Assembly: GCF_963678225.1 (NCBI RefSeq)
Contig: NZ_OY782764.1
Span: forward strand, 1,679,001 to 1,743,000
From: an uncultured Cohaesibacter sp.
Lineage (GTDB): Bacteria; Pseudomonadota; Alphaproteobacteria; Rhizobiales; Cohaesibacteraceae
Reading direction: 5' to 3'
DNA length: 64,000 nt
Below the pieces are notes generated by a model, which was not told the DNA's origin, did no database searches, and was given only the letters and a program-made list of their open reading frames with translations. The position numbers were made by a program, and so were the translations under genes. Positions within the stretch are counted from its first letter, which is position 1; the number at the start of each line of letters is the position of its first letter. This document shows positions 62,800 to 64,000 of the stretch, in pieces.

Positions 62800-64000
62800 G
62801 CAAACAGGTCTCCTGGCCCGAACGCCGTGATCTGGACACCCGGATCAAGCCGCAAGGGTTGCCTGGCCTGTTCTGTGATCCCGGCAAGCGCAGAGCGAAT
62901 CTCCTCAGGCGCCGTCTTCTTCAGAATGGCAAAGTCCGACCTGTGACCCTTGACGATCCTGTGACCCTCGGGGCCGAGAACGGAGGAGAAGATGCCGCGC
63001 AGCGTTTCAATAAACAGCTCTCTGGTTTGTATGAACTGGCGGGGGCCTGCGTCCTGTTCCAGCTCGCGCGCCTTTTGATAACGTATTTCCAGAAGAGCAA
63101 AGGACTCGCCAAGCTCGTTGAATCGCTTGGCCTGTTCGTTGAGTGCGACGATAATGTCGAGCGGCAGATCGGAGAAGCTTAGAATATTCTGGGTTACGCC
63201 CATAAAGCTGGGGCCGATGCGCAAATAGTCACGCGCTTTTTCCTGCAGGTCATAGTGATATACATCCCGTGTTTCAACGGCGTCTCCGCTGAAGCGGCTG
63301 TGACAGTCAAGGCACACAAAGCCCACATCGGGTTCTGAAGTTGTGTGTCCGCAGCTTTGACAGCTTACTACAATACCGGGCTTGTCATAATCGCTGCCGA
63401 AATGCAGAAGGCGCTGTCGGCATTTGGGGCAGATCAGCTCATCCCCTTGAATGAAGTCGTCTTCCGGCGCTTGGTGAGCGCATTTGAAGTGATGGATATA
63501 GGCGCTCTCTGTCAGGTTGGAGGAATGACAAGACGGGCATTCCTCTCGGATATTGAAATGGGCGCTGCCACAGTTGTTGCAGACATGAAAGCGATCAAAG
63601 AAGCGAGCATGCAAAAAGCCGCTTTGCTGCAGCGTGGTCGCCTCTTGGAGAACGGTTTCGCTGTCCAGCGGAATGTTGAATGCAACGCCGCTGCGCGATT
63701 GGCTTGCATAGTGCGGTTGGAGTGATCGGTCAGCGATAAAGAGGCGCGTCAATAATTTGTCAGACAAGAGGTCGCTTTTGAGGATCTCGCGATGGATCAG
63801 GGCACGCCGCGTGTGGAAGCCATCGATTATGCGCGCCAAGCTACCATCTGCCTGCTGAGCCAAGGAGGCAGCATTGATGTCAGCTATGGCGCCAAGCCCG
63901 CCTGTCGTGTCGATCAGGGGAAGCAGATGCAGCCCTCGCATCTGCCACAGAAACATCAGGGCACGGCTCTCGATGGTCTGGCTTATGATGATGGCGTCAA
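62796..64000 (-). CDS. Zinc-ribbon protein, TackOD1-like (5' end outside window)
   Basis: The frame is open from the right edge (no stop in 63957-64000), so the N-terminus is missing; about 400 residues are visible. Counting from the methionine at 63956, cysteine pairs C126/C129, C140/C143, C176/C179, C199/C202 and C215/C218 describe several zinc ribbons. The order and the flanking helices recall the TackOD1 output domain described in thaumarchaeal and bacterial signalling proteins; I hold that name loosely. Coupling to the glycosyltransferase suggests it regulates polysaccharide synthesis. Confidence 0.65.
   Translation of the reverse strand, partial: DAIIISQTIESRALMFLWQMRGLHLLPLIDTTGGLGAIADINAASLAQQADGSLARIIDGFHTRRALIHREILKSDLLSDKLLTRLFIADRSLQPHYASQSRSGVAFNIPLDSETVLQEATTLQQSGFLHARFFDRFHVCNNCGSAHFNIREECPSCHSSNLTESAYIHHFKCAHQAPEDDFIQGDELICPKCRQRLLHFGSDYDKPGIVVSCQSCGHTTSEPDVGFVCLDCHSRFSGDAVETRDVYHYDLQEKARDYLRIGPSFMGVTQNILSFSDLPLDIIVALNEQAKRFNELGESFALLEIRYQKARELEQDAGPRQFIQTRELFIETLRGIFSSVLGPEGHRIVKGHRSDFAILKKTAPEEIRSALAGITEQARQPLRLDPGVQITAFGPGDLFA

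Overview
The window looks like a metabolically versatile, probably marine, alphaproteobacterium (Hyphomicrobiales-like; Cohaesibacter or a relative is my guess from gene content, not from a search). The evidence is the dense coding, a moderately high GC content, and the concentration of TRAP (three complete sets), TTT/Bug and ABC uptake systems next to small catabolic operons, each with its own regulator. I found no rRNA, tRNA, CRISPR array, insertion sequence or phage gene. Both window ends cut through a gene.

Layout. 1-1876 (-): ferric-type ABC ATPase and the 5' part of its binding protein. 2159-2944: metallophosphatase. 3016-8826 (-): MFS carrier and an AcrAB-type RND pump, with a divergent TetR gene (9065-9649) and two candidate operators between them. 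9869-10435: histidine phosphatase. 10546-17285: hexuronate region, with gntR, TRAP genes and uxuB on the minus strand and uxuA divergent. 17488-30135: a PLP aldolase, then a PrpR-type sigma-54 activator divergent from a peptide-type ABC transporter, a cytosolic sialidase-fold protein, a DUF1537 kinase and a DHDPS/NAL-family aldolase. A textbook -24/-12 promoter and an upstream inverted repeat sit between activator and transporter. This is the best candidate for an undescribed catabolic system. 30168-32114 (-): GNAT/RimK-like ATP-grasp fusion.

32444-45306 is a shikimate/quinate region: a TetR repressor, a shikimate-dehydrogenase-like enzyme with a TRAP transporter, and a distant QuiC-type dehydroshikimate dehydratase fused to an HPPD-like domain. 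The first and last transcription units share a GTAC-N6-GTAC site. Nested between them is a LysR-controlled operon (HMG-CoA-lyase-like enzyme, TIM-barrel isomerase, acylating aldehyde dehydrogenase, ThDP enzyme) whose substrate I cannot name. 45556-48766: MarR-EmrAB efflux.

48787-60428 is a LysR-headed acid/lactone operon: 2-hydroxyacid dehydrogenase, RraA-family aldolase, TctC-TctB-TctA, COG3618-type hydrolase, a second TctC, a TRAP set and an SMP-30 lactonase. 60475-64000 (-) is the end of an envelope or exopolysaccharide cluster: HlyD-like adaptor, membrane GT2, and a zinc-ribbon protein running off the window.

A recurring theme is a hairpin directly behind binding-protein genes (14101, 22517, 35249, 52583, 56612), probably so that the binding protein is made in excess over its permease.
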